This document shows, one piece after another, positions 12,160 through 23,966 of a stretch of DNA of 64,000 bases (position 1 is its first letter; the number at the start of each line of letters is the position of its first letter). Origin of the DNA: Lingula anatina (lineage: Eukaryota > Brachiopoda > Lingulata > Lingulida > Lingulidae). The position numbers and the translations under genes were made by a program. The stretch spans positions 224,678 to 288,677 of the forward strand of contig NW_019775497.1 of the NCBI RefSeq assembly GCF_001039355.2, given 5' to 3'. Below the pieces are notes generated by a model, which was not told the origin of the DNA, did not search any database, and saw only the letters and a program-made list of their open reading frames with translations.

Positions 12160-12235
12160 AAAATGATTTCGCAATTGCAAAACTGATGACACCCGGGCTG
12201 ACAAAGTTGTAGATACTTAAATGGTTGCAAAATTG
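12160..12235 (-). repeat. Duplicated exon start with acceptor in the intron of the dehydratase gene
   Basis: Just upstream (minus strand) of the acceptor at 12158-12159 the intron repeats the exon's first bases: CTACAACTTTGTC, then CCGGGTGTCATCAG, preceded by a TTTAAG. The copy has few differences from the exon. It reads as a short tandem duplication of the intron/exon border. Confidence 0.7.
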
Positions 12236-14173
12236 TTGGAATAAAGAACTTTCGTCTGTACGATTTGGATCTTATGAACTTATTATATGACACATGGAGC
12301 CTCCACCCACCCCCCCTCGCGTGATTTCGCCACTGCAATCAAATAAGTTTCTCAAAAAATGTGANCTGGTTTCCTTGATGAAGGTCAAAAATAAAGTGAA
12401 AGGAAGCCCTGTCACTCACAGGCACATGTACAGAAGCGTTCTGATTCACAGAAATCTCAGAAAATGAATAAAGAAAACCAAGAACCTTCAATAGTTTTAC
12501 TTAGATAAATACTGATCAAAGGCACTGAGGTCAAACAAGTAAAAGAAAATCAATATTGAAAGTCAACTCTGCAGGAAAAGAAATACTGACAACCCATATA
12601 TCTAAGATGCTGACGGCATGGAACATATTCAGTAATGAATAAATTATAACCTAGTGTAAAGGCATGGTCTCTGTTACATATTCAGATATATACTCAAAAG
12701 CTTCAAGCTGGTGGAATATATTGACGTCTATGATCTGCACCTGTATATACAATTTTGAAAGTAGTGATAGTGTCTTGCAAAAAAGATGAAGACATGCAAC
12801 CACCCGTATCATTCTTTCGCAGTTTCATCGCATGCTCAATACTAACTAGAGCCAATTAGACAATGAAGCCATTTTTGCTCATCGTTAACTCATATATGTT
12901 TTCTACAACGTGTGTGTAGAATCCCAAAAAGCACCAGGATTTTTTACGAGTGCAAATTTTCTCATTGCCGTTTTATTTTTCAACTGTTTGAGTTTGAAAT
13001 CTGAAATTGGATAAACTTCATCGGTGGACACAGTAGACGTGCTTAAAAGGACAACAACTGTTCATTTTGGCCAAAGAAATTAATTTTCCTGGAGTAAACG
13101 ACGATTTTCTCATACTTACCAATGTTTAATGAATCCATTTCAACATTGAAAGTTAGTCCATGTTCTTTTTTTCTAAAATTTTTGTAATTTTGTCTTTTTT
13201 CGCCTTAATTTTTGTGTCATTTTTCCAAGGTGGTTAGATATGGTGATTGGTCTTTTTATGCTAGTGGGGAGAGACAAGTCCAAATTCATCTACTAGCAGC
13301 CAAAGCACGTGCTTAAGACACCGCGGCTAAGTGGACAACAAACTGTCAAGGGTTAATATATTTATAAAAGGGAAATTTCAGATGGAAATTGAGAACAAGA
13401 TAGAAAAGTAGAATAGTTTATGAAAAGTTCATAGCAATTTTTTATGTTTAAGGGGATCAGTATATTCTCGAAGAGACCAATAGCCATCCCGACCCAGGGG
13501 AGAAGTCATAATTAGGTTAGACACAATTCACTCGCTCCCAAGAAATATTGGCCAAACGTTAATCGGAGTTGGTCTTTATCTTTATTTTATATGCCTGAAT
13601 GGAAAATACTTCGATATGAATCCAGATGTGTATCAATTATGCAGCACTTGCATCTACCACGATGTCATCTTTGCCCTTGGAATTTTTATCAGCCGAGAAA
13701 TACTGAAATCGTAACATTTCACTGATATGGGTTTACCGAAAACAAGAAACTAAAAGGTGGAAATTTGTGCTAGCACTGGGCATTTTGACAGACTGTTACG
13801 AAAGTATTCTTAATATTATTAGTATGGTTATCATTTTACATAGCATACTAGCTTCCTTCTCTACTGAATACGACGATAAGGCAAAAGAAAGAGGAAGCAC
13901 ACCACAGCTGTCATTCTCCTTCATCCTTAAAAACGGGGTTTAGATTTAAATCGTGTACACATTTAGGCGTTTTTTCATAATATTTACAATTCATAGTAAA
14001 AAATGGAATAGTTTAAATAACACTGGTAGCACATCGTCATTATCACTATGGACAAAAAAATTCACTTTATTCCCTTCAAGTCTTAACCTGGACCGTTCAC
14101 GTTATTTTCAGCCTTGAAGTGAACACATTTTACTCAACCATGCTACTCTATATACTGGATCTGACATTCTTAG

Positions 14174-14387
14174 ACCCCATTCCCATAGATTTTACATCGA
14201 TCTATCCCTGTGGGGATGTGGGGAGTCTCACTAGATTACTGTCAGCTTGGCTGGCTTAAGCGTCTGTCCCGCCTACTAAAAGCTGTAAGGGGGTAATTAA
14301 CTATGGTGCGCGCTCGGCTGACTGCAATTTAGCGTGAACCCCCAGGGAGTTAGGTCGATCTAAATCTAAATCTCTGGGAATGCACCC
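14174..14387. repeat. MITE family A, copy 2
   Basis: This copy has the same ends and body blocks as 8324-8532, with several substitutions and a small insertion (GTGGGGAT region). The right end GATCTAAATCTAAATCTCTGGGAATG is partly duplicated. It is the most diverged of the three full copies. Confidence 0.75.
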
Positions 14388-15221
14388 TTAGGTGTGCAGA
14401 TACAGGGTTTGCGGTCAACAGTTTCAAAGGGTGGGTCATTTTATCTGGACATGTATCTTATTACCACGAAACCTACGTGTGCTTCAGCGATGGCATCCCC
14501 TGCGAAAATTAGTCTCATTTAACGTTCACTTACGGTTCTCAAACTATTCTAAAACATTTGGTGTTTTTTAACAGTTCTGATGTTGATCTGTAATGAATGT
14601 AACAGCTCGAGAATTTTTTTTGGGGAGTCCTTCAGAATGTCCTAGAACAGATTAAGAACATTTTTCATTAAAAGAGAAAAACAGTTTGTTCTAGGACAGA
14701 TTGAGAACCGTAAATGAGCGTTAAATGAGACAAAATTTTGCAGGGGATAGGAACTACATGTAGATCAAATTATTTTTCAGAGTTGATCATTTTCCATCCG
14801 CCCCTTCCATTATCTTTCCCGCCACCGGTCTGGTAATTATGATTGCAAAGTACAAGAAAGCCAAATTAACTATTGTATGCTGTCATTTATTGGTTTTAAG
14901 TTGTCGTTTGTTCCTGCATCTGCACAAGCTATGAAACTGATGAAATTATAAATGGATTATTACGCACCCGTTTAACTTTTTCAAGAAATCGCCGTTAAAT
15001 ACTGTTACTAATATAACGTACACTTCTTACACTGCCTTAGCCGTCATGTGTTATCACAATTTACGAGGAACAAAATAAAAAAAAGAATCTCTTTGTAAAA
15101 CTTGTAAAAATTGACTTAAGCTTAATTCAGCTTATAAATGCAGGAATATTTACTTTCTACCAGCGGTCATGGCGTCAGTTATGTTCAAACATTCTCCCCC
15201 AGTACTGAAAGTTGCATAGAA

Positions 15222-15640
15222 TAAAGCCTAGATTACATTTACACGGGCGCCGTGCGACGAAATTGTCCGTGCGATTTTTTTCAATCTTAAGGAGCTACGG
15301 GCTACGCCGAGTATGTCTACATTACATGGCTTTAAATCGGTACTATTCCGTGCGCTTTCGCACGGCCACCGTCTACCTCCGCTCAGACGCCGTACGAAAA
15401 GGGTATGACGGGCAGTATACGTGCAGGGGCGGATCCAGAGATATTTTCTGACAGTCTTCCAAATAATCTCTGTTAATTCGTCCTCAATTTTTGACCGTCT
15501 TCCGACAGAAAATATTAGATACCCGTCAATGTAAACTTAAAAATCTGACCGTCTTCCGGAAGACCCAGAAGACGGCCTAAATCCGCCCCTGACGTGCACC
15601 GTCCGGGCATCGCATTTCAAATGTAATGTAGGCTTAAGCC
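15222..15640. repeat. Inverted-repeat element with a second element nested inside
   Basis: The outer ends AAGCCTAGATTACATTT (about 15224) and AAATGTAATGTAGGCTT (about 15620-15636) are reverse complements apart from a base or two. Inside, CAGGGGCGGAT (about 15423) and ATCCGCCCCTG (about 15581-15591) form a second inverted pair, flanked by ACGTGCA-like direct repeats of 7-8 bp. The inner ends resemble hAT-type transposons. Neither element holds a credible protein. Confidence 0.65.
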
Positions 15641-16379
15641 ATAGAGACAACTGTCAATATCTCATGAAAAAACATTCTGTGACACATTCTGTAGCAGAGG
15701 GTAAGGAAAACTCAAAAGAAACAAACTGTCAAAAATGCCATAAAGTCTCAGGCTCTTTCTATAACCACGTCCATCCATCATTCAAATGTCCGTTTTAAAA
15801 ACGAGTGGTTGAATACACAGCCACTTTATCTGAAAATCAGCGCATCCAGAATTTTACCACGGCAAAATATAAAACAACCGACAAAGAACACAAAATTGGA
15901 GAAACTGTTTCTGTTGCCTCTTTTCTCTCTTTGTTTTTTTTTTAAGAGAGAAAGGGGGGGGGAGTGGATACCTCTAAAGCGAAGAAGGAAAAGGTACCTG
16001 TCAGCTTTTGATGAGAGAGAGAGAGAGAGAGAGAGACTACTTACCTTTCGATGAGTTTGCTGAAAATGACTCTACGCTACTGCCAAAGAATGGCATGGAT
16101 TTATTAGTCGTCAGATGCGGGCGCCTATGAATAATTTATCTATGTTCCATATGCCAACCCCTTTGCCTTTTATGAAAACCAACATAGCATAGCATGGCTT
16201 TTTTTAAATTAATTTAGTATATCTGCACGGCCAAGATACATTGGAATGTGCAACATGGCGCCGATCTATTGAGCACGCTTTCTGCATAGAATAAGCATCG
16301 TATTTTGCTTAATATATATATGTCACAGTCCCAATCCTAATCTTACCCACTTCCTATGTGGCCCACACCACATCCCGAT

Positions 16380-17010
16380 TAGGGCCTGGTCCAGACCACA
16401 TCTTAATTGTGTCTTTGCATTGTTAACAACATAATGGGCAAGTCAATTGGACAAGCTGCCAGTTTTTTTTTTTTTTTTTTTGTATGGCATGTGTAATTAC
16501 AAAGGGGATGTCTTAATTCAAAGCACATATTATGATACTTGTATGGCTAATGAGACACAGTTGTATTTCATTACCTGTGATTTGTAATATACATCTGAGG
16601 ATGATACTTTTAAAGATGTTTAATGTTTAAAGAAAAGGCGTGCAGATTGATTTAGTAACATTTACTAAAGAAATGTTAAATTAAATGCGAGCTGTCATTT
16701 GTTAGTGTGTTATTTTATTTATCTAGGTATTGTACAGATTCTAGGAAAAAGTCTGCATATTAATATTTTGTTGAGTTTTTTTTTTTTTTTTTTTTTTGAA
16801 AATATCTGCAGTGTGAATTACTAAACAGATGTTCCTGCAAATATAACAAAGTTTTGCTATTAATTCACACTTCTTTGTAATTTATCCTTAAGAAAATGCA
16901 GATATTTAAAAAAAACTAAACAAACTATTTATGGGCAGACTTTTTCCTACAATCTGTGCAAAACCTAGATAATTAAAATTACACACTAACTAACAAATTG
17001 TTAAACAGCA
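16380..17010. repeat. Long fold-back (palindromic) element
   Basis: The left arm at about 16694-16765 (TTTGTTAGTGTGTTATTTTA, ATCTAGGTATTGTACAGATT, GGAAAAAGTCTGC) is the reverse complement, with mismatches, of about 16930-17002. The centre is near 16850 and the arms exceed 100 bp. The flank at 16497-16690 (ATATTATGATACTT, CATTACCTGTGATTTGTAA, AGATGTTTAATGTTTAAAG) is shared with 33769-33985. GCATTGTTAACAACATAATGG at 16420-16440 recurs inverted near 34045-34070. I read both places as copies of one MITE-like family. Confidence 0.6.
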
Positions 17011-18004
17011 ACGACATGAAATAGTCTCTTCTGTGCACGCTCTCCGTTTATAATGTACATCGCATTTTGCTTCATATATATCAAGTTTGGAAAGTGTAAC
17101 ATTAAACACTTATAAAAATTATAAGGGAAAAGTACAATTAACTTCACTGAGTTGGGAAAGCTCGCTGCGATCCTGAATCGGCGGTTAAATAGCGATGACA
17201 TGAGTTACACGCCAAAAAGTGGGGACCGGGTATAGCTAATTTAATTAGTCTCATTTAATATTCAAGTGACCAGGTCATGACGTCATCAGTGGAAATCTCC
17301 ACTCTTTACGCTAAGTCTCTGGGCCGAATCTGAATGGAGAAACGAAACAACACGCTAGCTGTGGTTCCGTTGTCGTGCGAGGCTGGAGGAAACGAAACAG
17401 GATTGGGTCATAGCATCTGTGATTACGCGTTGAGATAACAGGATTTTTTTTAAATACTTTTTTATTTTATAAAAAGCAGACTGTATTGCAGATATTTAAA
17501 TCCCGAAATTGAACGATTTGCATAGTTCATACTTTGTACTGAAGTTGAGAACTGACACGACAGTAACGCACAACAACGTGTTATTTTCACCCATCAAAAT
17601 TTGCGACGAAGAGCAATTCCTGTTTTTCTCTAGTGTGTGTGCCGTAAATGATCCCCGATATAAAAATAAAAATAATAAAATAATAATAAAATAAAAAGTA
17701 ATGATAAAAATAAAAAAAATAAACATGACAATACTTTTCTGAGAGCTTTCTTTTCCATGATGTACAGCTGCAACACAGACTGGCATGTCTGTGTCCCAGA
17801 TTTAAACGCTGTTCAAGTGTCATGTTTGGCTAAAAATTAAAAAGTTAACATAAACAGCAATGTTTAGTAACACAAAATTGTTTGTTATCATAAGACAATT
17901 CCACCCCCTTTTACATAATATCACCCCCACTGTAACCCAATACATAGGAATGTTTTGAAAGACTTTCAAAGGTGATACGCAAGAAAACGCAGTAGATACT
18001 CCAG

Positions 18005-18066
18005 CGCAGTAGACTACTGCAATCATACTGCAAACCGCAGTAGACAACTGCAATCATACTGCAAAC
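18005..18066. repeat. Two 31-bp tandem units in a CTGC/GCAGTA-rich stretch
   Basis: Two adjacent 31-bp units starting CGCAGTAGAC and ending ATACTGCAAAC differ at one base. The surrounding 17,980-18,260 is crowded with ACTGC, GCAGTAG and ATGCT words in both orientations. No gene is seen; it may be the subterminal region of a DNA transposon. Confidence 0.6.
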
Positions 18067-19711
18067 ATGCTTCAAATCTGCTTCGATTTGGAAGCTAATT
18101 AGCATATTTGAAACATGCTACTATTATGCTGCTAATCTACTGCATTAATGCTCCTCTCTGTACAAACCTATGTACTTTTTGGAGTAGAATTGCAGTAGGC
18201 TATGCTGCATTTCTACTGCAAATATGCTCCACACCACTATTGCGTTAATGCTTTTTTGCTACTTCGATACTACTGCATTTTCGTATAATATCAATATTAA
18301 TTCGATAACCCATTGTTGTTACCATGCAAGTATCGTGCAGATATAAACAGATGGAGCTGGGGGCGTAACTCCGTAACTTACAGAAAATACATTCTCCTCC
18401 TTCCTTTTTTTTTTTTTTTTTTTTTGCATGGTCCAACTGCAATATACTAGCATCTTTTAGTACAAGTTCACTAGTGCCAGTAATAGTCACACTTCGAATT
18501 GTACAACTTTTCTCAACTACCACAATTTGTCCGTGCAACACGGAGAAAGGCTATGCTGCAATCTTGGTTGACAAATTTTGTGAATGTTATTTAAGGGTTG
18601 TAATATATCTCTAGTAGCAATAGTATTAAGTACTGTCTTTTACTCTCTGACCACAGGGGTCGCATCGGTGTCTCTTACAAAGTTAATGAACCGACACCTT
18701 GTGGGAACTGAGATGTCCAAATGTGTGATTTCACCGAACCCCACTGTTGTATCCCCCTCGTACTTACTTATAACCTTCTGCTGGGAAACAGGACCGAGAC
18801 ACGGCTATCCCCCTCATACCACTGTTTAAAAGGCGGGTGGGTGGGTGGGTGGGTGGGGGGGCAGTTACATAAGTGTAGACAACGTGATAATCACGATTTC
18901 TCACATGGGTCTGTCTGTTCTTTTTGTTATCGGCTGTCTGACCTGTCAAAACCAATCTTTGTTAATATTTAACTATGTACATACAAATATCGGTGATGTG
19001 TAACAATAAGTTATCAATCTATTTGGGACAAAGCCAAGCAATACTGGGTTCCACGAATATCACTTTGGGAAAATTACACGACTCAGTGCACCTAAATATA
19101 AGCCGTGACTTATTTATTGAGAAATTTACTTAGCGTTCCAAAGCCAAAAAGCTGACTCCAGCAAACATGAACCATTGATGGGTTTAATACAGAGTAAGTA
19201 TGGCTTTTTGATATATATATGTCAGACAGGGAGGCATTTAATCGCCTGAGAACATGTTACTGGACAGTGTATCTACCAAACCCGAATATGGCGCCTTTTA
19301 AGCACTTAATAGTACAAGGTACTTGTAGAACAATTACGGATGAAACGTTTTTGAAATGAAACTTTTCTGTGCAACAGCAATTTGTTGAAAGTTTTGTCCT
19401 TGGATCAAAGTTCATTTTGAACCATCAAACGCGACGGGTTCAAAGTTTACTTTTTAGTACGCCAATACAGAGGTTGCGCATGCGTAATTTTCGTTCAAAT
19501 TTGCGGAACTCTGTATCAGATGATCAGATGCGTAATTCACAGCAGTAACGTCTCAACTGTTAAAGGTATTTTATTCAACATTTTCTAACCAACTCTTCCT
19601 TGCACTTTGATTTGTTGTTTCACGCCATTTCTAATTAGGTAATTTAGTTTAAATAATTGGTTAGATACTTAAAGCGCCATGTCTTCCTGTTCATTTCAAC
19701 ATTAGGTACGT

Positions 19712-19712
<1 letters not shown>

Positions 19713-19783
<71 letters not shown>
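19713..19783. repeat. GT then GA microsatellite
   Basis: A (GT)n run passes directly into a (GA)n run, about 70 bp upstream of the ankyrin-death reading frame. Confidence 0.9.
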
Positions 19784-19854
19784 CAGACAAATATAGTCCG
19801 TAGTATATGTCTTTTAATATAGGTAGAAAATTGGGTCTCCATGTATGAATTTTC

Positions 19855-21603
19855 ATGTCACAGGTGCCGTGCAAGAGAGAAGAAACAAAAAATCCTCGAC
19901 CAACAGACATTCCATCTCGGTCCACCACCATGTCAATGACTGAGAGAGATATAGCCATCAACCTCATCTCGGCTATTGAAGCCAATCGGGTCAGAAAGGT
20001 CGAGCAAATCTTGAGAAAAGGGCCAAAGCGGTTGTGGTCGGCTTTGATTAGCAATTACAAGCCACACGCCATTGGGTCTGCGACTGTTCTTCACGTCGCC
20101 GCCCTTCAGGGGAACGCACTCGTCGTTGAATTACTGCTGGAGGCAGGTGCCGACCCAAACGTAACAACACTTGAGGTGTTCCAAATCACGTCTCCAAACC
20201 CAAAGTTCTGGATCGCCAAATCCACGCCGCTTCACCTGGCGGTCTCCGTCGGCCAGCATGAGACGGCGCGAATACTCCTCAAGTTTGGGGCGAAAGTGGA
20301 TACACAGGACAAGAACGGCAGAACCCCACTTCATCTGACATACATGAGCAAGGAGTCTGCTTGTGTGGCAGACGTCCTGTTGGAGAACCGCGCATGCGTG
20401 AACTCCATGGATGACGATGGGAGAACCCCGCTCCATTATGCAGCCATGCACGTGGAGATTGAGACAGTGAAACGTCTTCTCTCCGCTGGCGCCGACATTG
20501 ATCTTCAGGATCACGACGGGTTGTCGCCCCTTCTCTGGGCCATTAAATACAGCGCGACGAGGGTTGCAACCTATCTCTGTGCGTGTGAAGCAAACCTCCA
20601 ACTTCAAGACGCCAAGGGCATGGCACCGCTGCACTGGGCAGCTCAGATAGGGCTACCAGAGTTGATCCATCTCTTTGTCGGCGTGTTCCGCGTGAACGTA
20701 GATCAGCAGGACGCCCTTGAACGCACGCCCTTGCACGTGGCGTGCCTGTACGGGGAGAGTGGAAGCGCCACGGCTCTCCTTGAATATGGCGCAGACGTCA
20801 ACGCCTTGGCTCAGTGTGGATATTCTCCGTTGCACTACGCCGCTAAGAGTGGTGATTTAGAATCCTGTTCGCTGCTTCTCAAAATGGGTGCAAACGCGAT
20901 GCAAAAGGACCGTTGGGAAAAGACGGCAGGTGATCTCGCGAGAACATCTGAGTTGCAAGGTTTGCTTCAAACTGGAGAAGCAATGTCCTTGTTAGACAGG
21001 CAAGCATCCCCCGTCAAGGATTCCGACGGAGAATCCCTCATAGCTACTGGTCCTTGTGACAGCAGCCCGGGATCTAGCAGGGAATCAAGTGTAGTATCTC
21101 CGCGTCAGGAAAACCTTACTGACGAGCAGAATCATGGTTCAGGCACAGACAGACCCAGCCTTCGTCTGAGGTCCCACACCAGAGACCTACTAGAAAACAT
21201 CACCGACGAGATGAAGGAAATTAAAGAGGCAGTCTCAGACATAAGGAGCTCCTCCAAGATTCTCCAAGTCTTCAACGAAAAACCATTAGACACATTTGAG
21301 ACAAAACTTTTTCTTCTTGTGTCGAAAAAGATCAATTGTGACTGGAAGGATTTGTTCCGATCACTTATGTCCAGATTCCACCAGTCGATGATTGTTGAGT
21401 CGAAAATCGAAGAAATCGTTTACGCTAACGAGAGGGATCTCTCGGAACAGTGTTATATATCTCTCGTCAGATGGCGACAGAGTCGTGGGCTGCGCCTGCG
21501 CGTTGACGAGCTGATCGATGCTCTCAATGAGATCCTTAGACGGGATATAGCTGAGGAAGTGGAAAACTTTCTTTCGGAGCGAGGAAATTGTCAAAAATTC
21601 TAA
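19855..21603 (+). CDS. Ankyrin-repeat protein with C-terminal death domain
   Basis: An intronless frame of 582 residues. Eight ankyrin repeats begin near residues 75, 123, 153, 187, 220, 253, 287 and 321; several show the TPLHLA/TPLHYAA helix start (TPLHLAVSVGQ, TPLHYAAMHVE, APLHWAAQIGL, SPLHYAAKSGD). A Ser-rich linker follows (about 380-450), then a helical region from about residue 478 to 575 with DWKDLFRSL, an IEEIVYANERDLSEQCY stretch, the tryptophan in VRWRQSRG, and LIDALNEIL: a death-domain pattern. ANK-death proteins act as signalling adaptors. There is no signal peptide or membrane segment, so a cytosolic place is expected. The ATG at 19930 (CACCACCATGTC) has a stronger context than 19855 and may be the real start; CAG/GTG at 19862 could also be an acceptor of an upstream exon. 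A poly(A) signal lies at 21672-21677. Confidence 0.88.
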   Translation: MSQVPCKREETKNPRPTDIPSRSTTMSMTERDIAINLISAIEANRVRKVEQILRKGPKRLWSALISNYKPHAIGSATVLHVAALQGNALVVELLLEAGADPNVTTLEVFQITSPNPKFWIAKSTPLHLAVSVGQHETARILLKFGAKVDTQDKNGRTPLHLTYMSKESACVADVLLENRACVNSMDDDGRTPLHYAAMHVEIETVKRLLSAGADIDLQDHDGLSPLLWAIKYSATRVATYLCACEANLQLQDAKGMAPLHWAAQIGLPELIHLFVGVFRVNVDQQDALERTPLHVACLYGESGSATALLEYGADVNALAQCGYSPLHYAAKSGDLESCSLLLKMGANAMQKDRWEKTAGDLARTSELQGLLQTGEAMSLLDRQASPVKDSDGESLIATGPCDSSPGSSRESSVVSPRQENLTDEQNHGSGTDRPSLRLRSHTRDLLENITDEMKEIKEAVSDIRSSSKILQVFNEKPLDTFETKLFLLVSKKINCDWKDLFRSLMSRFHQSMIVESKIEEIVYANERDLSEQCYISLVRWRQSRGLRLRVDELIDALNEILRRDIAEEVENFLSERGNCQKF

Positions 21604-21671
21604 GACAATTGCATTGTTTCCTAGTTACAATTTTAAGGCCCATGAACATAACATATCCACTGTTGCTGAAA

Positions 21672-21677
21672 AATAAA
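21672..21677 (+). terminator. Poly(A) signal of the ankyrin-death gene
   Basis: AATAAA lies 69 bp after the stop codon; it is the first such hexamer downstream. Confidence 0.6.
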
Positions 21678-22068
21678 GTTACATCGTTATAATTTCCCAT
21701 CATTATTTTACATCAGTTAAGCGCACCGCTTGTCATGAAAAGGGTCTATAAGGGCACCCCAGGGAAAGCGAAATAAACTGAAAAACAGTCAGTGGAACTT
21801 TAGGTATAAATATTTTTTCTGAAATCACTGCAAATGTATTTTCCTATTTGACCACAAATGATTATGACATAAAATATAATATCTGCATCAGATATGAACT
21901 TTCTTTATGTAGATAACAAGAATCGTTCTGTAATATTCTTGAAACAGTCAAAAGGGAATAAATATATCACACTGTACAGGTGAAAATGTTTTGAGGTTAA
22001 TGGGCACTTTCCTTTTTCATTGGAAATTTGTTTCTGGAAAGAGAGAGAGAGAGAGAGGGAGAGAGGGA

Positions 22069-22103
<35 letters not shown>

Positions 22104-23966
22104 ATGGTTTGATCTTACACTGCATTCATACTGCGTTCATACTGCAATTTTGTGTTGAGCACTGTCCTTGTTTGCTATCGCTCAATATATACTCATGAAT
22201 CATTTTTACAATCTCATAATTTTAAACAATCTCTGCGTGCGTCGAACGTATCTTATCAGGGCCCCTTTAAACGTAAACTGGGTGCGCTGATGAATTGATA
22301 AGTTTGAAACACGTTTCACAATGAAACGTCACTGTCAATGTTTAGACAGTTCTGTCACATAAGTAACTCATACGCCTTACATCACTCCCTACTATTCATC
22401 CCCAATTTCGATTTCAGATAGTTATTCAGTAAAATACAAAACTATGTCAAGGTATTCTGTTTCGGACAAAGCTATGCTAAATACATGCCTAGATACAGTT
22501 TCTATATTTAACTGAAGAACCTGTCCGTGATCAAGCGACGTAATTAAGGCTAACATTGCGTTGTTATTTGATGACTTTTTAAAATTTTGGTATTGAATCA
22601 CAATCTATTAATATCAAATTTAAATAGATCTGTCCACGTATTTAACTTTGAAAATTTTTTTTTTTTTTTTTTTTTTTTGGAAGGGGGGGGGGGTTAAAAA
22701 TCCTGCAGGTGTAAGAAAAGCGTAAGACGGGAATTACCTGTGCAAAGCACAATACCACCCTATTGTACGTGCAATTTTTTCACGTACACGTAGCCATACA
22801 TGTGCCAACACGCAATGTACGTGCATAGGCATGGCTATGTAGAGAAATCGAATAACAATACCAATTTTGACTCACGGGATTACGGAATACGTGCAAGCAC
22901 GAGTATATAGGCCCTACTGGTACATTGCAGGGCACAATTTACACAAATACATTATAGATGGCAGCACACATCCTGCAATGCCTGTAATGCCTTGTAATTG
23001 GTACATGTACAAAAGCTATTTAAAGCACATTTTTTAGGTCACACTCCTGTAGGTCACCGCCATATCGGTGTTATGCTTTGAATATCATACAGGTACATTG
23101 TACGTTGGTGGAATGTTGGTTAACACTGATGCAAAGGCTCTTTCACACCTAGCGTAAAGAGGTACGTATGAGTTTCGTATGTGACATCCACTATATAAAC
23201 AGTTTTTCAAGCGTATGAAATCACCAGGGCAGGCTACCCTGTTTACAGCATATATATAAGAATAAAAATAAAAGCAGCGTATGGGATTGTTTTGGAACAT
23301 GCTCAAAACATTTAATCTCCCTCCGGGTATTCGAACGTTCACCGACGTTTGCCTGCGCCCTCAAGACGTATAGGCCTACAACGTAAAGTCTGCGAATGGG
23401 CACTTGGTCTCAAAGGAGAGCACACAGCACAGGTATAAAACATCTGCGCATGCGTGCGAAATTGACAGAGCCTGCCAGTGTTTACCGTCTAGTTCATTTG
23501 GTTTAATTTGCTTTCTTGTGTCGTTTGAGAAATTAATGGTGAATTCTTTGTTGATTATACGTATTCAAAGCTAAATCCAACAGACTTTGCTAAATTGATG
23601 CCTGCTTTGTATATACATGTAGGCCTATTTTATGTAAACTGAGCATAAATACAAATGTTGCCTTTCTGCGTCCCAAATGTGCCTACAGTATGAACAGGCA
23701 CTGAGCTTATAATATTTAAAAAATTTATGCCCTGGTTAGTGAGCATTGGGGAGGGGGGTCACTGGGATAAATTTGGCACGTATAAGGTTGTTGCTTGGTA
23801 ATATGTTAGGCCTGCCATCGTAGGATTTTGAAGCTTAATTGCCTCCCAGATTATAAGTAGGCCTACGACGGGAAACTCAAGATTTTTACTTAGTTAAAAT
23901 GGTTAAATTACAAAGAGGACTATATTTTCAAATTTCAGTAAACCTGATTCAAACGGATAGGTGACC
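21678..23966. other. Intergenic stretch, no gene seen
   Basis: AT-rich sequence with a GA/GT microsatellite at about 22040-22103 and a long T run followed by a G run at about 22653-22694. Short frames on the minus strand at 23085-23403 resemble no family I know. Confidence 0.5.

Noticed and set aside
15212-15451. 79-residue frame rich in Arg
   Set aside because: It is inside the nested inverted-repeat element and has no protein family signal.
18005-18066. 31-bp repeats as a CRISPR array
   Set aside because: Only two adjacent units with no spacers, in an animal genome.
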